A stretch of DNA of 62,901 nucleotides from Bacteroidales bacterium (GCA_016342645.1 JAEINX010000006.1:1-62901); one strand, 5' to 3'; shown: positions 17,169 through 25,883, numbered from the stretch's first letter. The notes: generated by a model not told the origin, from the letters alone. Made by a program: numbers and translations.

Positions 17169-18812
17169 TTATTGAACAATAAGCTTCCTTGTTACTTCAT
17201 TTCCGGTTTTTTCGTTGATAATATTCACGAAATAAACACCTTCGGAAAGATTATCAATATTGATTTCGTTCAGTTGCTTATTTATATTGGTTTTTAAAAC
17301 AAGCTTTCCAACAATTGAATAAATGTTAACGGTCAAACTATTTGTTAAATTAGCTTTAATATAGAAATGTTCAGATGCAGGGTTTGGATAAACATTAATA
17401 TTTTCGTTATTAACAATATCGCCAATTCCTTGTGATGCATTTCCTAAAACTAAAATATCGTCAACTTCCCATGTTGCAGATTCGGTATCAGTAGATTGGT
17501 ATCGGAAAGCAAGATAAACTGTTCCGTTATAGCTTGAAATATTAATTTCGCCCGAAGGAGTCCATTCAAAAAATCCTGGTGATAATTCTGCCTCAATGTT
17601 TGACCATGTTGCAGTATTAGGATCACCGGTGCCATCATAATCATTTGAAATTTTAACTTCAAAGTCTGGGCCTGTATAACTCATAGCAGTAACAAAACTA
17701 AAGGTTTCATTAATATAGTCATCAAAATTAAGTGCCGGTGATATCAACCAATCTTCATTTGCGTGGCTTTCTCCTTCTTCATATCCAGACATTTTAGCAA
17801 AATCATCACTACCATAACTGTCGGCATACCATATTTGAGTTCCTGTTACACTGTATTGGCTCCATGAACCGAGTGTTTGATCGTTGAAATTTTCGGAGTT
17901 AATAATTGTTAAGTCGGCAGTTGTTGCATTTGCAGCAGGAGGCGTTCCATCTGTTTTATAATCAATTGCAGCTCCTCCATTAGTATAAGAGAAAATTTTA
18001 AAATAATAGCTTGTATTTGCCAAAAGATTTAGAAATGAATATGCCTCAACTCCATTCCCAATATTCATAATACCGCTTCCATCAGCAAGATCGGCATCGT
18101 TAGATTCAGGTACACCATCAACAGGCAATTCAATATTATCTTCATTGCTTGCTTTTATTAAATAAGCAGTAGGTAATTGTTCGCCAATTGCGTCAACCCA
18201 TGACAGATTGATTGTGACACCTGAAGCATTAGCAGCAAAAGTTGTAGGGTAATTGGTCGGTTCGGGGGCAGGAGTACTTGAGGTAATAGAAAAATCATCA
18301 TAATAAACCGATCCTCCGAAAACAGTACCTTGTTTATAGACTCTTACCTCAAACCTAAAACCGGTTGCATTTGCAGGTGCAGTTAAAGTTACGCTGTAAT
18401 TAATCCAATCAGGATTGTCAACAGAATATTCAGATGAGCGTAATTCGTCTGCATTATCAGTTAGTGTAGTGGTTTCATTTTCCAACCAATATGACCAAAT
18501 TCGTGTACTAGCCTCAGGGTCATTGTCGTAATACCAGTAACTTATTTCATAAGTTTGGCCTCCGGTAATAGTCATTACATTTTGTTGTAAATCTTTTGAT
18601 GAGCTTGCAGAAGTATGCATAGCTGAGTATGTTCCGCCATGAACCAAATCAGTTGCCTGAGTGATGTTTTCGGCTTTGGTCCAGTCGGTGGGAGTGTTTG
18701 GGTCTGTCCATGCTTCTAAATTACCGTTTAAAACCTGATTTTGTGATTTAGCAATAAATGCCCCCGATAATAAGAAGATTGATAAAATTGTAAAAAGTAA
18801 AGTTTTTTTCAT
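17169..18812 (-). CDS. T9SS type A cargo protein with carbohydrate-binding-like and adhesin domains
   Basis: A 547-residue secreted protein with a signal peptide (residues 1-23). A jelly-roll domain of the carbohydrate-binding type (about 25-180, with QVLNGNLEAW and GQTYEISYWYYDND) is followed by a fibronectin-III-like segment (about 185-300), then a choice-of-anchor/cleaved-adhesin domain (about 305-455, with SENFNDQTLGSW and EDWLISPALNFDDY). The last 75 residues are the T9SS type A sorting domain (VYPNPASEHFYIKA, ending GNEVTRKLIVQ). It is exported through the outer membrane and surface-attached or released. No catalytic residues are apparent, so binding or adhesion is likely. Confidence 0.92.
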   Translation of the reverse strand: MKKTLLFTILSIFLLSGAFIAKSQNQVLNGNLEAWTDPNTPTDWTKAENITQATDLVHGGTYSAMHTSASSSKDLQQNVMTITGGQTYEISYWYYDNDPEASTRIWSYWLENETTTLTDNADELRSSEYSVDNPDWINYSVTLTAPANATGFRFEVRVYKQGTVFGGSVYYDDFSITSSTPAPEPTNYPTTFAANASGVTINLSWVDAIGEQLPTAYLIKASNEDNIELPVDGVPESNDADLADGSGIMNIGNGVEAYSFLNLLANTSYYFKIFSYTNGGAAIDYKTDGTPPAANATTADLTIINSENFNDQTLGSWSQYSVTGTQIWYADSYGSDDFAKMSGYEEGESHANEDWLISPALNFDDYINETFSFVTAMSYTGPDFEVKISNDYDGTGDPNTATWSNIEAELSPGFFEWTPSGEINISSYNGTVYLAFRYQSTDTESATWEVDDILVLGNASQGIGDIVNNENINVYPNPASEHFYIKANLTNSLTVNIYSIVGKLVLKTNINKQLNEINIDNLSEGVYFVNIINEKTGNEVTRKLIVQ

Positions 18813-18956
18813 GTTTTAATTATTTAAATAAGTATTTTATTTTTTATAGTGTAAAATTACTAAATATTTTAGTTCTACTTTTGTTTTAGTGGAAATAATA
18901 TCAGAAACAAAATTATTAATATATTTGTTAAAGAAATTTTATTAAAAACAAAACAA

Positions 18957-19187
18957 ATGGAAAAGTTAAAAACCGGTGATATAGTGCAATTAAAAACAGG
19001 TGGCCCGAAAATGACTATTCAAAGATTTATTGGAGTTGAACACGAAGTCTCATTTCAAATGGTCGACGATTATATTAAGATGATGAAAGGCTTTAAAGAT
19101 GGCGATATAATTTGCCAATGGTTTGAAGGTAACGAACTTAAAAGTGGAACCTTCTCTAAAGAGTCGATAATAAGAATCGAAGAATAG
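18957..19187 (+). CDS. YodC-like DUF2158 protein
   Basis: A 76-residue soluble protein matching the DUF2158/YodC family: the N-terminal KTGDIVQLKTGGPKMTIQ and the C-terminal ICQWFEGNELKSGTFSKESI are characteristic. The family is a small beta-rich, SH3-like fold of unknown function. It is a single gene, divergent from the T9SS cargo gene and followed by a hairpin that could end its transcript. Confidence 0.85.
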   Translation: MEKLKTGDIVQLKTGGPKMTIQRFIGVEHEVSFQMVDDYIKMMKGFKDGDIICQWFEGNELKSGTFSKESIIRIEE

Positions 19188-19198
19188 TAAAATAGTAT

Positions 19199-19235
19199 TT
19201 TTTGATTTTTTTTAGCATACCAAAAAAATCAAAAA
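19199..19235 (+). terminator. Likely terminator behind the DUF2158 gene
   Basis: An inverted repeat of 14 bp (TTTTTGATTTTTTT at 19199-19212 and its complement at 19222-19235) with a 9-nt loop lies 12 bp after the stop codon. The stem is A/T-rich, so its strength is uncertain. Confidence 0.55.
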
Positions 19236-19333
19236 CAAATAGTAGAAAAAATAAATTCCCTTAATGATAATTGTGGTTTAAATTATTTAATTTCGCACAA
19301 GAAATTATATAAATATAAAATACCTATTAGCAA

Positions 19334-20644
19334 ATGAATAAGACAGTTGGTATCAGGCATGAGGATAAATATCTAATGGAAAGACGCGTTGCAATTTCAC
19401 CAAAACATGTTAAAAAAATAATAAAAGAACATAATTTGAAGTTTTTAGTCGAAACTTCACCAAAAAGAATATTTAGTGATAATGAGTTTGAAGTCGCAGG
19501 AGCAGAAATCGTTAGTGAGTTAACAAAGGCTCAAGTTATTTTTGGTGTTAAAGAAATGCCAATTTCTTTTTTTGAAAAAGGAAAGACATACATCTTTTTC
19601 TCGCATGTAATTAAAGGGCAAGAATATAATATGCCTATGCTAAAAAAAATGATGGAAATGGAGTGTAATTTAATTGATTACGAAAAAATTGAAAACGAAG
19701 AAGGAAAGCGGCTTATCTTTTTCGGGAAATATGCTGGACTGGCAGGAATGATAAATTCATTATGGTCGTTAGGATTAAGGTTAAAAGAATTCGGATACGA
19801 AACCCCTTTCTTAAAACTCAAACAATCACACAAATATAATTCGCTCGAAGAAGCTAAAAATGACATTTCTGAAGTTGGTTTTGAAATTGCAGAAAAAGGT
19901 TTGCCGAAAGAGTTATGTCCTCTCACAATAGGAATCACCGGTTATGGTAATGTTTCAATCGGTGCTCAGGAAATTGCTCATCTTTTGCCGATAAAGGAAG
20001 TTTCGCCAACTGAACTTCTTGAATTAAAAGAGAATAAAAATCTACCGAATAATATTTTATATAAAATAATCTTTAAAGAAGAAGACCTTTCGGAACCTAT
20101 TGAAGATAAATATGAATTCGATTTACAGGATTATTATCAACATCCCGAAATGTACAAAAGTCAATTTGAAAAATACATACCTCACCTAACTATTCTAATG
20201 AATTGTATGTATTGGAATGACCGATACCCGAGAATTGTTACAAAAAAATATTTAAAAGTATTATTTAAAGACAACAAGCCCAAACTAACTGTAATCGGTG
20301 ATATTACCTGCGATCCTAACGGCTCAATTGAATGCACCCACAAGGGAACTGAAATAGAAGACCCTATTTTTGTTTACAACCCACATTCAGACACTTATAA
20401 AATGGGAGCAAAAGGCGAAGGCTTATTAATTATGCCTGTTGATATTTTACCGAGTGAATTGCCCCGCGAATCATCAATTTCGTTTGGCGATGCAATGCTG
20501 AAATATGTAAAAGACATAGTTACTGCTGATTATAATGTTCCTTTTGAATCAATAAATCTTCCAAACCCGATTAAAAAAGCACTCATTCTTCATAAAGGAA
20601 AACTAACCCCCAACTATAAATATATTTCTGAATACTTAAAATAA
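19334..20644 (+). CDS. Lysine-ketoglutarate reductase-type protein (saccharopine-forming)
   Basis: A 436-residue protein with an alanine dehydrogenase/PNT-like N-terminal domain (VGIRHEDKYLMERRVAISP), as in the N-terminal half of the eukaryotic two-domain enzyme AASS. Further family segments are IFFSHVIKGQEYNMPMLKKM, NLIDYEKIENEEGKRLIFFG and GDITCDPNGSIECTHKGTEI. The family joins lysine and 2-oxoglutarate to saccharopine using NADPH. The next gene encodes the matching saccharopine dehydrogenase, so the two together should convert lysine to glutamate and aminoadipate semialdehyde. Catalytic direction is inferred from the pair. Confidence 0.85.
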   Translation: MNKTVGIRHEDKYLMERRVAISPKHVKKIIKEHNLKFLVETSPKRIFSDNEFEVAGAEIVSELTKAQVIFGVKEMPISFFEKGKTYIFFSHVIKGQEYNMPMLKKMMEMECNLIDYEKIENEEGKRLIFFGKYAGLAGMINSLWSLGLRLKEFGYETPFLKLKQSHKYNSLEEAKNDISEVGFEIAEKGLPKELCPLTIGITGYGNVSIGAQEIAHLLPIKEVSPTELLELKENKNLPNNILYKIIFKEEDLSEPIEDKYEFDLQDYYQHPEMYKSQFEKYIPHLTILMNCMYWNDRYPRIVTKKYLKVLFKDNKPKLTVIGDITCDPNGSIECTHKGTEIEDPIFVYNPHSDTYKMGAKGEGLLIMPVDILPSELPRESSISFGDAMLKYVKDIVTADYNVPFESINLPNPIKKALILHKGKLTPNYKYISEYLK

Positions 20645-20658
20645 TAACTTGCTTATCG

Positions 20659-20682
20659 AATTCGTTTCATTAGGCTAATTTG
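20659..20682. repeat. Copy of a dispersed 24-bp repeat
   Basis: AATTCGTTTCATTAGGC followed by TAATTTG matches 6918-6941 at 20 of 24 positions. It lies 15 bp behind the lysine-ketoglutarate reductase stop codon and before the saccharopine dehydrogenase gene. Confidence 0.5.
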
Positions 20683-20787
20683 AAAAATATAATAGAATTA
20701 TAAAACAAAATAATTATTAATAAGAAAATTAAGAAGCTTTAATAAAAAAGATTTTTTCAATAAAATCAAATTAAAAATTGTAGAAAT

Positions 20788-22125
20788 ATGAAAAAAGTAT
20801 TAATTCTTGGAGCAGGAATGGTTGTAAAACCAATAGTTCAATATCTTCTAAAACAAGGATATGCCGTAACTGTTGCAACCCGAACAAAATCAAAAGCAGA
20901 GAAAATGATAGCCGGACATCCAAACGGAACCGCCTTAAAATGGACAGTTGATGATGAAGAAACCTTAGATCAGCTTGTAAAAGGCCACGATCTTTCAGTT
21001 AGTTTATTGCCTTATGCTTATCATGTTATGGTTGCAAAAAAATGCATCAAACATAAAAAGAATATGGTAACAACATCTTATGTAAAACCTGAAATGAAGG
21101 CTTTGGACGAAGAAGCAAAAAATGCGGGTATTCTTATCTTAAACGAAATAGGACTTGATCCGGGAATTGATCATATGTCGGCAATGCGAATTATTGACAA
21201 TGTTCATAATAAAAATGGGGAAATAAAAGAATTTTACTCTTTCTGTGGTGCCTTGGTAGCTCCCGAGGTTGAAAAAAATCCTTTCGGATATAAATTTTCA
21301 TGGGCACCTAAAGGAGTTGTAATGGCCGGAAACAATGATGGAAATTATTTACGTCATGGAAAAGTGCATTATGTTCCAACCGAAGACCTATTTAAAAATC
21401 CAATAAAATTAACTTTTCCTAAAGTTGGAGAATTAGAGGTTTATCCGAACAGAGATTCTTTACCATACACCGAACTTTACGGCATTCCCGAAACCGAAAC
21501 AATATTCCGTGGAACATTCCGCTATGATAAATGGTGCGAAATACTTGATGCTTTGAAAGCTATCAAATTATTATCTTATGATAAATATGATTTTGAAGGA
21601 ATGACTTTTGCCGATTTTATGGCAAAAATGATTGGAGCAGGTAATTCAAATGACATTAAGAAAAAAGTAGCCGAGAAGTTAAATATTAAAATTGATTCTT
21701 CTCCGATAATTGCAATGGAGTGGCTTGGCCTATTCTCAAAAGAACCGATGAACAGAAAAGAAGATTCGGCATTTGAGATCGTTTCCGATCTTATGATCGA
21801 AAAAATGATGATTGGCGAAGATGAACGCGATATGGTTGTTATGCAACATACTTTTTTGGCCAAATATCCTGACGGAAAACAAGAAGTTATTAAATCAAGA
21901 ATGCTTGATTTTGGTACTTTAAAAACCGATACTTCAATTGCCAGAACCGTAGCTTTGCCTGCTGCCTGTGCCGTTGAAATGTTACTTGAAGGAAAAATCA
22001 AAACAACAGGTGTTCATATTCCGGTGATTCCTGAAATATATAATCCAATTCTCGATCATCTTGAAACTATGGACATAAAAATGATCGAAGAATATGGTTT
22101 ACCTATAAGTGAAAATATTTCTTAA
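20788..22125 (+). CDS. Saccharopine dehydrogenase (glutamate-forming type)
   Basis: A 445-residue NAD(P)-dependent oxidoreductase of the saccharopine dehydrogenase family. A Rossmann nucleotide-binding start VLILGAGMVVKPIVQYLL is followed by the family segments VSLLPYAYHVMVAKKCI, NEIGLDPGIDHMSAM and FCGALVAPEVEKNPFGYKFSWAPKGV. These match the C-terminal half of the animal and plant enzyme AASS. It cleaves saccharopine to glutamate and 2-aminoadipate semialdehyde. It lies 143 bp behind the lysine-ketoglutarate reductase gene, the two domains of AASS encoded as separate genes. Confidence 0.92.
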   Translation: MKKVLILGAGMVVKPIVQYLLKQGYAVTVATRTKSKAEKMIAGHPNGTALKWTVDDEETLDQLVKGHDLSVSLLPYAYHVMVAKKCIKHKKNMVTTSYVKPEMKALDEEAKNAGILILNEIGLDPGIDHMSAMRIIDNVHNKNGEIKEFYSFCGALVAPEVEKNPFGYKFSWAPKGVVMAGNNDGNYLRHGKVHYVPTEDLFKNPIKLTFPKVGELEVYPNRDSLPYTELYGIPETETIFRGTFRYDKWCEILDALKAIKLLSYDKYDFEGMTFADFMAKMIGAGNSNDIKKKVAEKLNIKIDSSPIIAMEWLGLFSKEPMNRKEDSAFEIVSDLMIEKMMIGEDERDMVVMQHTFLAKYPDGKQEVIKSRMLDFGTLKTDTSIARTVALPAACAVEMLLEGKIKTTGVHIPVIPEIYNPILDHLETMDIKMIEEYGLPISENIS

Positions 22126-22162
22126 TTATTTAATCCTGGGAAGAGGTATTATCTAATTATTG

Positions 22163-22268
22163 ATGTCATTGCAACATTATTGAGGCAAAGCTAAGCTGTG
22201 TAAAATCAGCCTATTCAAAATTAAAAAATGAATTTGCTCGTCTTAAGTTGCAATGGCATTTTTTTTAG
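22163..22268 (+). terminator. Stem-loop repeat with T-run, likely terminator
   Basis: ATGTCATTGCAAC (22163-22175) pairs with GTTGCAATGGCAT (22247-22259) at 12 of 13 positions and is directly followed by a run of T. The loop of about 70 nt contains further partial complementarity. The form GTCATTGC...GCAATGGC resembles a palindromic repeat common between genes in environmental bacteria. It could end the saccharopine dehydrogenase transcript. Confidence 0.45.
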
Positions 22269-22324
22269 TATTTTTACATTGATTTTTAAAAACTTAGTTA
22301 ATGTAAAACATAAACAAAAAAGAT

Positions 22325-23173
22325 ATGACATATATAATAATCATCTTTGTAATAGGTATCATAGTTTATCTTGTAATGAATTATAATAAAAAACAAGAAC
22401 ATCCATATGAAGAATCAAACAAAAACAATGATCAAAATTCAGCGAAAGCAACACCTAAGAAGTCATATGGTAAATGGATAGGAGGAGGGCTTGGTTGGGC
22501 CTTCGGCGGCCCGATAGGAGCAATTATGGGTTTCGCTTTCGGTTCGATGTACGATGGAATGCAAACAGGAAAATATGAGTACAAACCCACGCAATCAGGT
22601 GATTTCAGTGTCAGTTTATTGATTCTATCTGCTGCAATTATGAAAGCAGACGGACGTATTATGCGCTCGGAATTAGAATATGTTAAACAATTTTTTATTC
22701 GCCAATTCGGAGCTTACGAAGCACAGCAAAAAATTAAACTATTAAAAGAAATCCTAAAGCAGGAAATTAACGTCCAGGATGTTAGTTCACAAATCAAGCA
22801 ATATATGGACTATCCGGCCCGATTGCAATTGCTTCATTTTTTGTTTGGAATTTCATCTGCCGACGGACAATTTCATTCACAAGAAGTTGACACTATCGAC
22901 TCAATCAGTGCGTACCTCGGAATTAGCAATAATGATTATAATTCAATTAAAGCAATGTTTGTCAAAGACATTGATAGTGCCTATAAAATTCTTGAAATCT
23001 CTTCCGAAGCAAGTGATGATGAAATCAAAAAAGCTTACCATAAAATGGCCGTAAAATATCATCCCGACAAAGTAGCTCATCTTGGTGAAGATATTAAAAC
23101 CGCAGCCAAAGAAAAGTTTCAGAAACTAAATGCTGCTTATGAGGAAATTAAAAAGCAAAGAGGGGTAAAGTAG
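22325..23173 (+). CDS. DjlA-like membrane co-chaperone (TerB plus J domain)
   Basis: A 282-residue protein with one N-terminal membrane anchor (MTYIIIIFVIGIIVYLVM), a Gly-rich linker (GKWIGGGLGWAFGGPIGAIM), a TerB-like helical domain (about residues 95-205; SAAIMKADGRIMRSE) and a C-terminal J domain (about 215-280) with an intact HPD motif in KYHPDKVAHLG. The J domain should stimulate a DnaK-type chaperone at the inner membrane, as DjlA does. Order and length are normal for the family. The gene converges on the carbamoyltransferase gene with only 9 bp between stops. Confidence 0.9.
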   Translation: MTYIIIIFVIGIIVYLVMNYNKKQEHPYEESNKNNDQNSAKATPKKSYGKWIGGGLGWAFGGPIGAIMGFAFGSMYDGMQTGKYEYKPTQSGDFSVSLLILSAAIMKADGRIMRSELEYVKQFFIRQFGAYEAQQKIKLLKEILKQEINVQDVSSQIKQYMDYPARLQLLHFLFGISSADGQFHSQEVDTIDSISAYLGISNNDYNSIKAMFVKDIDSAYKILEISSEASDDEIKKAYHKMAVKYHPDKVAHLGEDIKTAAKEKFQKLNAAYEEIKKQRGVK

Positions 23174-23182
23174 GAGGTTTCT

Positions 23183-25042
23183 TTAATCCAACTTAAACTC
23201 TTCTTTCCAATTAGAATCGTGAGCAAGTTCCTGCTGTTGGGTTTTATCGAACAGATAGTTACCCAAAACGAGATAATCCATTTCGGTTCGCATAAAACAG
23301 CGAAAGCCATCATCGGGAGTGCAAACAATTGGCTCACCTCTGACATTAAAACTTGTATTTACGATCACACCATAGCCGGTAAGTTTTTTAAACTCATTGA
23401 TTACTTTCCAGTATCTTGGATTTGTTTCTTTCTTAACACTTTGAATTCGTGCCGAAAAGTCAATGTGCGTAATTGCGGGAACATCTGAACGAACATGATA
23501 TAAACGATCATATAATTCTAAATTATTATAGCCTTCGGGAGTTGGATTACATCTGTCTTCTTTTACGGGAATCACTAATAACATATATGGAGAAGGTTTA
23601 TCCAAAACAAAATATTCCTGAATATCTTCTTCGAGAACTGTTGGAGCAAAAGGCCTGAAACCTTCACGATATTTAATTTTCAGGTTCATTTTTTTCTGCA
23701 TTTCGGGGCTTCGGGCATCACCCAAAATACTACGATTTCCGAGAGCACGGGGCCCATATTCCATCCTTCCCTGAAACCATCCGATTACTTTTCCTTCGTC
23801 AATGTGTTTTGCAACAACTTTGGTAAGTTCATCGAAATCCTCAAAATATTGATATTTTGCATTATATTTTCGAATCACTTTCTTAATATCATTATCACCA
23901 AATTCGGGGCCGAGATATGCTCCCTTCATCGAATCGGGCGAAGAATTTACCTTCCGTTCTTTGCCTTTCCAAATATACCAACCTGCATAAGCTGCACCAA
24001 GTGCTCCGCCGGCATCTCCGGCAGCAGGCTGTATCCAAATATCATCGAAAATACCGCTTGCCAATAATTTTCCGTTTGCAACACTGTTTAGAGCAACACC
24101 TCCGGCCATTACAAGGTTTTTACTACCTGTGAGTTCTTTTGCGGTTTTTGCTAATTTTATTACAACATCCTCGGTAATTTGCTGAATTGCCAAAGCCATA
24201 TTCATATAATCCTGAGTTAATTTTGATTCTTCCGTTCTTGGTGGAATACCAAATAATTCTGTCCACTTTTTGTCGTTCGACATTTTCAAGCCGGTTGCAA
24301 AATTGAAATACTTCATATTTAAAAGTATTGAACCGTCTTCGCGAATGTCAACGAGTTCACTCAGTATTTTCTCTTTATATTCGCGAAGTTGATCGGAATC
24401 GGGATTTCCGTAAGGAGCTAATCCCATTAGTTTATACTCACCGCTATTTACCTTAAATCCGGTGTAATATGTAAAAGCAGAATATAATAATCCTATTGAA
24501 TGTGGGAAATCCAGTTCTTTTTTTATCTCAATTTGATTGCTTTTTCCGTAACATATTGTCGAGGTAGCCCATTCACCAACCCCATCGATTGTTAGGATGG
24601 CAGCTTCTTCAAAGGGTGAAGGATAAAATGCGCTGGCAGCATGCGATAAATGATGTTCGGGAAATAATATCTGTATATTTCCTTTGCCAAGCTTTCGCAA
24701 TTCTTCTCTCAACATTTTTTTCATAAACAGCTTTTCCTTTATCCAGACCGGAATGGCCGAAAGAAAACTTCTTAAACCTTTTGGAGCAAAGGCGTGATAG
24801 GTTTCAAGCAGTCGCTCGAATTTTATTAATGGCTTATCGTAAAATGCTATTGCAAGCAAATCACCATATTCAATTCCCGTTTCTTCAAGAACATATTTTG
24901 CTGCATTGATAGGAAAAGAATAATCGTGTTTTTTTCTTGTAAAACGCTCTTCGTGGGCTGCTGCAATTATTTCTCCATCAACAATAATTGCTGCCGCACT
25001 ATCGTGATAATAAGCTGATATTCCTAAGATTGCTTCTGGCAT
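23183..25042 (-). CDS. NodU/SxtI-type O-carbamoyltransferase
   Basis: A 619-residue enzyme of the NodU/TobZ family, which transfers a carbamoyl group from carbamoyl phosphate through carbamoyl-adenylate to a hydroxyl on a sugar or natural product. The Kae1-like N-terminal part has AHEERFTRKKHD, FPEHHLSHAASAFYPSPF and LTIDGVGEWATS. The YrdC-like C-terminal part has GWFQGRMEYGPRALGNRSIL and FRPFAPTVLEED. It is encoded behind DUF5989 and SxtJ-like genes, the same three protein types as in sxtI/sxtJ/sxtK-like neighbourhoods. An 8-bp tandem array lies about 95 bp before its ATG. The acceptor is unknown. Confidence 0.93.
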   Translation of the reverse strand: MPEAILGISAYYHDSAAAIIVDGEIIAAAHEERFTRKKHDYSFPINAAKYVLEETGIEYGDLLAIAFYDKPLIKFERLLETYHAFAPKGLRSFLSAIPVWIKEKLFMKKMLREELRKLGKGNIQILFPEHHLSHAASAFYPSPFEEAAILTIDGVGEWATSTICYGKSNQIEIKKELDFPHSIGLLYSAFTYYTGFKVNSGEYKLMGLAPYGNPDSDQLREYKEKILSELVDIREDGSILLNMKYFNFATGLKMSNDKKWTELFGIPPRTEESKLTQDYMNMALAIQQITEDVVIKLAKTAKELTGSKNLVMAGGVALNSVANGKLLASGIFDDIWIQPAAGDAGGALGAAYAGWYIWKGKERKVNSSPDSMKGAYLGPEFGDNDIKKVIRKYNAKYQYFEDFDELTKVVAKHIDEGKVIGWFQGRMEYGPRALGNRSILGDARSPEMQKKMNLKIKYREGFRPFAPTVLEEDIQEYFVLDKPSPYMLLVIPVKEDRCNPTPEGYNNLELYDRLYHVRSDVPAITHIDFSARIQSVKKETNPRYWKVINEFKKLTGYGVIVNTSFNVRGEPIVCTPDDGFRCFMRTEMDYLVLGNYLFDKTQQQELAHDSNWKEEFKLD

Positions 25043-25136
25043 AACCTGTGTTTTAAGATGTTTGTATTTTTTTCTGAAAATGATTGAATGATAGAATGCT
25101 TAAATGCGTAAATAAAATAAATGCATGTGTTATTTT

Positions 25137-25288
25137 CCATTCTCTCATTCTCTCATTAAATCATTTTCTCATTCTCTCATTAAATCATTCTCTCATTAAA
25201 TCATTCTCTCATTCTCTCATTAAATCATTCTCTCATTCTCTCATTAAATCATTCTCTCATTCTCTCATTCTCTCATTCTCTCATTAAA
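25137..25288. repeat. Array of nineteen 8-bp units inside an operon
   Basis: Exactly 19 units of 8 bp fill 25137-25288. Two unit types alternate: TCATTCTC (including near variants CCATTCTC and TCATTTTC) and TCATTAAA, the latter at units 3, 6, 8, 11, 14 and 19. On the coding (minus) strand these read GAGAATGA and TTTAATGA. The first unit met by the ribosome contains the stop codon of the DUF5989 gene (25284-25286); the last lies 95 bp before the carbamoyltransferase ATG. Confidence 0.95.
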
Positions 25289-25433
25289 ATAAGGTGTAAA
25301 TAAAAGGTGCAATGGCTGAGCCACTTGTTAGTACTATTAAAACTCCGAATATTAATAAAACAATGATTAAAGGCAATAACCAGAATTTTTTACGCACTTT
25401 CAAAAATGCCCATAAATCTCTTAAAAATTCCAT
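25284..25433 (-). CDS. DUF5989-type small membrane protein (SxtK-like)
   Basis: A 49-residue protein, MEFLRDLWAFLKVRKKFW followed by a single membrane helix (about residues 19-36, LLPLIIVLLIFGVLIVL) and a short tail ending FIYTLF. This is the DUF5989 pattern: an amphipathic basic N-terminus, then one helix. Such small proteins regularly accompany NodU-type carbamoyltransferases together with SxtJ. It lies 13 bp behind the SxtJ-like gene. Its stop codon is the first element of the 8-bp repeat array. Confidence 0.85.
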   Translation of the reverse strand: MEFLRDLWAFLKVRKKFWLLPLIIVLLIFGVLIVLTSGSAIAPFIYTLF

Positions 25434-25446
25434 GTGAAATATGTTT

Positions 25447-25851
25447 TTAAAATGGTTTTTCCAAATCGGCGGCTACGAAAGTTTGATTACGAGTTTTCAT
25501 TACCGATTCATTAGATTTTTTAAATTTCTTTAATAATAGAGTGTCTTTTCCAAACAATCGCCTTAGCAAAGCAATTGGCAAAACGACAATAAAAAAAACA
25601 ACAGAAAGTAAAATCTTTGAAACTATTGTCCCCAACATGTTTGCTAATCCGAACCAAAAAACAGCAAAGGGATAATAAAACATAGGATATATCATATTCA
25701 TTAATAATACAGCTAATGTTATTTTAAAAAATAAATCATTATTTGTATAAAATCCGATTATCATTAGAATCAGCATTATAGCCATTCCACTATCCTTTGC
25801 CTGATCCTTTGTGATTGATGTTGAAAAAAACCTTGAAGACCTGTTTGTCAT
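25447..25851 (-). CDS. SxtJ family membrane protein
   Basis: A 134-residue membrane protein with hydrophobic segments at about residues 22-38, 42-58 and 75-98, followed by a basic tail (LLRRLFGKDTLLLKKFKK). The N-terminal STSITKDQAKDSGMAIMLIL is typical of the SxtJ family, named from the saxitoxin cluster and found beside carbamoyltransferases in many phyla. Function is unknown; a membrane scaffold for the carbamoyl transfer has been considered. It is the first gene of this three-gene minus-strand operon, with a TAAATTTG element 25 bp upstream. Confidence 0.87.
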   Translation of the reverse strand: MTNRSSRFFSTSITKDQAKDSGMAIMLILMIIGFYTNNDLFFKITLAVLLMNMIYPMFYYPFAVFWFGLANMLGTIVSKILLSVVFFIVVLPIALLRRLFGKDTLLLKKFKKSNESVMKTRNQTFVAADLEKPF

Positions 25852-25875
25852 ATTTTTATCAATTTAAAATAAATA

Positions 25876-25883
25876 CAAATTTA
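25876..25883 (-). promoter_or_regulatory. -7 element for the SxtJ operon
   Basis: CAAATTTA on the plus strand reads TAAATTTG on the minus strand, matching TAnnTTTG, and lies 25 bp before the SxtJ-like ATG. A good -33 TTG was not seen, so only the -7 part is supported. Confidence 0.4.

Noticed and set aside
25084..25287. A 67-residue plus-strand frame of Ser/His/Leu repeats
   Set aside because: It only translates the 8-bp TCATTCTC/TCATTAAA array antisense to the operon, so it is a repeat artefact.
25137..25288. The regular array considered as a CRISPR array
   Set aside because: Units are only 8 bp and directly adjoining, with no spacers and no cas genes in the window. The same holds for the arrays at 9016, 11013, 11140, 48150 and 56623.
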